This document shows positions 6,370-8,941 of a stretch of 8,941 nt of DNA, one piece after another. The first letter of the stretch is position 1, and each line of letters opens with the position of its first letter. The stretch comes from an uncultured Hyphomicrobiales bacterium (GTDB lineage Bacteria > Pseudomonadota > Alphaproteobacteria > Rhizobiales > Beijerinckiaceae), in the NCBI GenBank assembly GCA_903916165.1, contig CAIWVR010000630.1, positions 1 through 8,941 on the forward strand, given 5' to 3'. Under the pieces are notes generated by a model. It saw only the letters and a list, made by a program, of their open reading frames with translations. It did not search any database and was not told the origin of the DNA. The position numbers and the translations under genes were made by a program.

Positions 6370-7465
6370 CTTCACCTTGCGCGCCACATCCGCGCTGTTG
6401 GACCCCGCCGACGCCTTGCGCGACGTGCTGTTTTCGCTCGGCGGCACTCTGGCGCAGCAGGGCTGCACGCCAGGCCACATCCTGCGCCTGCGCATCCATG
6501 CGCCTGAACCGCAGGCTTTTTCGCTGACACGTCGCGCGATCGATCTGGCCTGGCGGGAGGCCTTCGGCGGATTGCGGCGTCCGGTGTTTTACCATCAGTC
6601 GGCGGTTGATCTGGTCATCGAGGCCGATGCGCAGCTGTCTGCGCCAGCTGAGGCAAGGCCCGTCTGGCGTGGCATGACGGTGCCGGAGATCGCGCGGGCC
6701 TATTCGCCGCGCAGCCAGGCCAATATGCGCGATGTCTTTGCGACCTGGAATGCTGAGGGCGCGGCGTTTCGCGCCGTGCAGGGCGGTCTCGAGATTGCCT
6801 ATGGCCCGCAGCGCGACGCCACCTTCGATTTCTATCCGGCACAGCGCCGCGACGCGCCGCTCTGGGTCTTTTTGCATGGCGGCTATTGGCAGGCCTGCAC
6901 GAAGGACCAGCACGGACAGTTTGCGCAAGGCATGTTGCGGCATGGCTTCGCTGTCGCCAATCTGGACTATAGCCTCGCGCCGGAGATGCCGCTTGCAGAG
7001 ATCGTCCTGCAGACCAGGCATGGACTGCAATATCTCGCGGCGCAGGCCGATGCGCTCGGTTTCGATCCGGCGCGGATCCATCTGGCCGGCCACAGCGCCG
7101 GCGCGCATCTGGCCGCCATGGCTGCAAGCGATCCGCATGGGCCGCCCATTATGTCCGCGCTGCTGCTGTCGGGAGTCTTTGATCTGGAACCGCTGCTGCA
7201 TCTGCCGATGGGCGCGATGCTCGGGCTCGAGGCACGCAATTGGCGCGGCCTGTCGCCCCTGTTGCGCGAGCGCCCGTGCGCGCGGATCGGGCTGGCGCTG
7301 GGCGCTCTCGAGACGGACGAGTTCAAGCGCCAGTCTTTGGAGATGGCGCTGAACTGGAATGCGCCGGCACCGCTTGTCGTGCCCGGCCGGCATCATTTCA
7401 GCCTGCTCGAAGATTTGCGTGTCGACGGCCCGCTGCTCGATCTCGCCCTTCGCACTGCAGCGTAA
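6356..7465 (+). CDS. RidA/YjgF-like segment fused to kynurenine-formamidase-like alpha/beta hydrolase
   Basis: A 369-residue two-part protein. Residues about 17-94 resemble the latter two-thirds of RidA/YjgF: a helix 'PADALRDVLFSLGGTLAQQGC', a strand 'HILRLRIH', a second helix ending 'AWREAFGG' and a final strand VDLVIEADAQL. The usual first strands of RidA are absent. Residues 100-369 form an alpha/beta hydrolase of the arylformamidase type: 'IARAYSPRSQANM' lead-in, oxyanion HGGYW (174-178), LDYSLAPE (203-210), nucleophile elbow GHSAGAH with Ser247, acid likely Asp321 in ETDEF, and base likely His347 in RHHFSLLED. Relatives hydrolyse N-formylkynurenine, other amides or esters. The start ATG at 6356 is inside livF; an in-frame ATG at 6341 is possible, and neither has a strong ribosome site. 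The hydrolase part is secure, the RidA part is my reading of a pattern. Confidence 0.8.
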   Translation: MSHSDFTLRATSALLDPADALRDVLFSLGGTLAQQGCTPGHILRLRIHAPEPQAFSLTRRAIDLAWREAFGGLRRPVFYHQSAVDLVIEADAQLSAPAEARPVWRGMTVPEIARAYSPRSQANMRDVFATWNAEGAAFRAVQGGLEIAYGPQRDATFDFYPAQRRDAPLWVFLHGGYWQACTKDQHGQFAQGMLRHGFAVANLDYSLAPEMPLAEIVLQTRHGLQYLAAQADALGFDPARIHLAGHSAGAHLAAMAASDPHGPPIMSALLLSGVFDLEPLLHLPMGAMLGLEARNWRGLSPLLRERPCARIGLALGALETDEFKRQSLEMALNWNAPAPLVVPGRHHFSLLEDLRVDGPLLDLALRTAA

Positions 7466-7655
7466 ACCAGGGTCCAGCCCAAAGAAAAACTTGGGTCAGG
7501 TCGAAGGCGATTGTTTTGGACAAAAGGCCGAGATCCCTCTTAATCTCTATCCCGATAGCAGCCGCGGGCCGGCCGCCGCGAGAGCTTCCGCTCTTGCGAC
7601 AGGAGCAAAAAGCTCCGGCCTGATTGGCCCCAAGTCCAGGGAGGGATTTCGATCG
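7466..7655 (+). promoter_or_regulatory. 190-bp gap with weak promoter candidate and alternative hairpins
   Basis: This is the longest non-repeat gap and probably a transcript boundary. TGGACA (7517-7522) and CTTAAT (7539-7544), 16 nt apart, are a weak sigma70-like pair. A stem CCCAA/TTGGG (7478-7495) follows the hydrolase stop but has no T-run. Two small hairpins, AGAGC-TTCC-GCTCT (7581-7594) and GGAGC-A5-GCTCC (7602-7616), can instead pair across (GAGCTT 7582-7587 with AAGCTC 7610-7615). The leader ends in a strong AGGGAGGGA ribosome site (7638-7646). No gene is seen here; all regulatory reading is tentative. Confidence 0.3.
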
Positions 7656-8021
7656 ATGGCCGAGCAATTCGTGGGACGTCTGTCCGAATTTACAGACGGG
7701 TCGCGCCAGATCGTGAAGATCGGCAATACGGAAGTTGGCATTTTCCGCCACGAGGGCGAATTCTTCGCCTACAGCAATTACTGCCTGCATCAGGGTGGCC
7801 CCGCTTGCGAGGGTCTCACGATTGCCAAGGTCGAGGAATTGCTGCGCGAGGACAAGACCTCGATGGGCCTGTTCTTCTCCGAGAAGGACATGAATTTCGT
7901 GTGCCCTTGGCATGGCTACGAATATGACATGAAGACGGGCGAGTGCATCTCGGACCGCAAGTTGAAGCTCAAGCGCTTCGACGTCGTGCAGAAGGGGGAG
8001 GACGTCTATGTCGTTGCCTGA
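7656..8021 (+). CDS. Rieske [2Fe-2S] ferredoxin-like protein
   Basis: A 121-residue cytoplasmic iron-sulfur protein. ATG at 7656 follows AGGGAGGGA (7638-7646) by 9 nt. Cluster ligands are clear: C43-L-H45 in NYCLHQGGP and C83-P-W-H86 in CPWHGYEYD, followed by KTGE and a C-terminal strand ending DVYVVA. No signal peptide or membrane anchor. The two ligand motifs are 37 residues apart, about 20 more than in classical Rieske ferredoxins such as BphF (17). The extra stretch holds 'LTIAKVEELLREDKTSMGLFF'. Rieske ferredoxins pass electrons to ring-hydroxylating oxygenases; no oxygenase alpha subunit or reductase is seen here, so its partner is elsewhere or is an unusual one. It overlaps the next gene by 14 nt. 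Confidence 0.9.
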   Translation: MAEQFVGRLSEFTDGSRQIVKIGNTEVGIFRHEGEFFAYSNYCLHQGGPACEGLTIAKVEELLREDKTSMGLFFSEKDMNFVCPWHGYEYDMKTGECISDRKLKLKRFDVVQKGEDVYVVA

Positions 8022-8322
8022 GCGCACGACATCGGCGAACAGCGACACCTCCGAGCGCGCCATCACATTGGCGCGTGACATCGATCTCGCCACGCTCAAC
8101 GGCACGATCGATGCGATTTCGCCACAGGCCATGCATGCGCTTCTAGCCGCGCTGCTCAAGGCCTATGGCGTGAATGTTGAAGCCGGCGACGCCTATCCCG
8201 TCCTTGCGGGGCCTGCGTCGGTGTCTGGAACAGATGTCTTGACGATGTGCGGTGCGCTGCTGAAAGCAGCGGATCTGCAGGTCTTCGAACTGGGAATGTG
8301 GCAGAGCTGGACCGGCCGTTGA
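8008..8322 (+). CDS. Uncharacterised 104-residue protein between Rieske and amidohydrolase genes
   Basis: I do not recognise this family. The gene looks real: ATG at 8008 has GGGGGAG at 7994-8000, 7 nt upstream, overlaps the Rieske stop by 14 nt in another frame, and is followed by a ribosome site for the next gene. The first 15 residues are Ser/Thr-rich and probably disordered. The middle reads as amphipathic helices (about 19-30 and 38-56, 'SPQAMHALLAALLKAYGVNV'), then a Pro/Gly turn region 'DAYPVLAGPASVSGTD', another helix 'VLTMCGALLKAADLQ' with the only Cys, and a short tail FELGMWQSWTGR. No signal peptide or membrane segment. Tight coupling to the Rieske gene suggests a partner, chaperone or small subunit for that protein or the amidohydrolase. 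Confidence 0.75.
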   Translation: MSLPERTTSANSDTSERAITLARDIDLATLNGTIDAISPQAMHALLAALLKAYGVNVEAGDAYPVLAGPASVSGTDVLTMCGALLKAADLQVFELGMWQSWTGR

Positions 8323-8356
8323 GCCGCGCCTGCCTTTTGGAATTCAGGAGGGACGC

Positions 8357-8941
8357 ATGGATCTGATTGCTGACCGCGGCCGCCGCGTTACCGTCGAAGA
8401 GCTGAACACAACGAAGCTCCTCGCGCACGCCGCCGAACAGGCGCGTGAGCGCAAATACGACGATATTCTGATCGTCGATTGCGACGCGCATCATTACGAA
8501 AACGAGAATTTCAACGAAATTCTCCCCTTCATCGAAAATGACGTCCTGCGTCAGCTGACCCTGTCGGGCCGCGCCAAGGGCCGCAATTCGATCGTTCCAG
8601 GTCAGGTCGGCTATCAGGACATGGGCGGACGCGTCACGCGCTATCCGCTGCGCATGACCGAAAAGACCGAGCCCGGCAGGCTGCGCGACGTGCAGCTCGG
8701 CGAGCGCTGGATGGATGCGATGGGCGTCGATTATTCCTGCCTGTTCCCGACCGGCATGTTGAATGTCGGCCTGCATCCGCAGAAGGAAATGGAAGTCGAG
8801 CTGTGCTGGGCCTACAATCGCTGGCTCACCGAAGTCGTGCTGCCGGAAAATCACGGCCGCTTCTATACGCAGCTCGCGCTGCCGCTGTCGGATGCCGAAG
8901 CCTCGCTGCGCCAGGTCGAGACGTTTGGTGGCCGCAAGGGC
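8357..8941 (+). CDS. Amidohydrolase-2 family protein (ACMSD/resorcylate-decarboxylase superfamily), 3' end outside window
   Basis: The frame is open for 195 codons to the window edge. ATG at 8357 has an excellent AGGAGGG (8346-8352). After a basic, helical N-terminal stretch of about 35 residues comes the first barrel strand DILIVDCDAHHYEN, with D43-A-H45 at the place where this superfamily carries its first metal ligands (HxH or ExH in characterised decarboxylases). Later GERWMDAMGVDYSCLFPTG, WAYNRWLTEVV, and 'YTQLALPLSDAEASLRQVE' follow the usual order of amidohydrolase-2 barrels (ligand strand, 'MDxxGVD', 'YNxWL', 'LPLxDxExA'). The superfamily includes metal-dependent decarboxylases and hydrolases of aromatic or muconate-type acids. 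The later metal His and catalytic Asp are beyond the window, so activity cannot be judged. Grouped with the Rieske and 104-residue genes in one unit. Confidence 0.88.
   Translation, partial: MDLIADRGRRVTVEELNTTKLLAHAAEQARERKYDDILIVDCDAHHYENENFNEILPFIENDVLRQLTLSGRAKGRNSIVPGQVGYQDMGGRVTRYPLRMTEKTEPGRLRDVQLGERWMDAMGVDYSCLFPTGMLNVGLHPQKEMEVELCWAYNRWLTEVVLPENHGRFYTQLALPLSDAEASLRQVETFGGRKG

Noticed and set aside
6281..7396. 371-codon minus-strand open frame over the hydrolase fusion
   Set aside because: Shadow frame; the plus strand has intact catalytic motifs and this product shows no recognisable family.
8156..8854. 232-codon minus-strand open frame opposite the amidohydrolase
   Set aside because: The plus-strand amidohydrolase has a strong ribosome site and family motifs throughout; the antisense frame has neither.

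Overview
The window is GC-rich, densely coded DNA with all genes on the plus strand, short gaps and many ATGA/GTGA-type overlaps. Codon use, protein style and intergenic repeats (CCTCCCC..GCGGGG hairpins and the CATTGCGAGGAGC..GAAGCAATCCA repeat) point to an alphaproteobacterium, probably Hyphomicrobiales (Bradyrhizobium/Rhodopseudomonas/Bosea-like). I cannot place it to species from sequence reading alone.

Layout. (1) 1-431: the C-terminal end of a VOC-fold extradiol-dioxygenase-like protein that begins before the window. (2) 432-559: a gap made almost entirely of a REP-like inverted repeat. (3) 560-1537: a periplasmic binding protein of the NMT1/SsuA (nitrate/taurine/thiamine-precursor) class. 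(4) 1657-6369: a complete branched-chain-amino-acid-type (Liv/HAAT) ABC importer: binding protein, a large composite inverted repeat (2845-3039), LivH and LivM permeases, and LivG and LivF ATPases, the last four translationally overlapping. (5) 6356-7465: an unusual fusion of a RidA/YjgF-like segment to a kynurenine-formamidase-like alpha/beta hydrolase, overlapping the end of livF. (6) 7466-7655: a 190-bp gap with a weak promoter candidate and small hairpins. (7) 7656-8941: a small Rieske [2Fe-2S] protein, an unrecognised 104-residue protein overlapping it, and the N-terminal 195 residues of an amidohydrolase-2 (ACMSD/resorcylate-decarboxylase superfamily) enzyme running off the end.

Taken together this looks like an uptake-plus-catabolism locus. 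Two solute receptors and one Liv-type importer bring in a small acid. A Rieske electron carrier, an extradiol-type dioxygenase, a RidA/hydrolase fusion and a decarboxylase-like amidohydrolase could then process it. The enzyme set resembles the parts of meta-cleavage pathways for amino-aromatic compounds (extradiol cleavage, amidohydrolase-2 decarboxylation, RidA-type deamination, amide hydrolysis). The substrate is not readable from the sequence, and the pathway idea is inference. No RNA genes, CRISPR arrays, transposases or regulators were seen.
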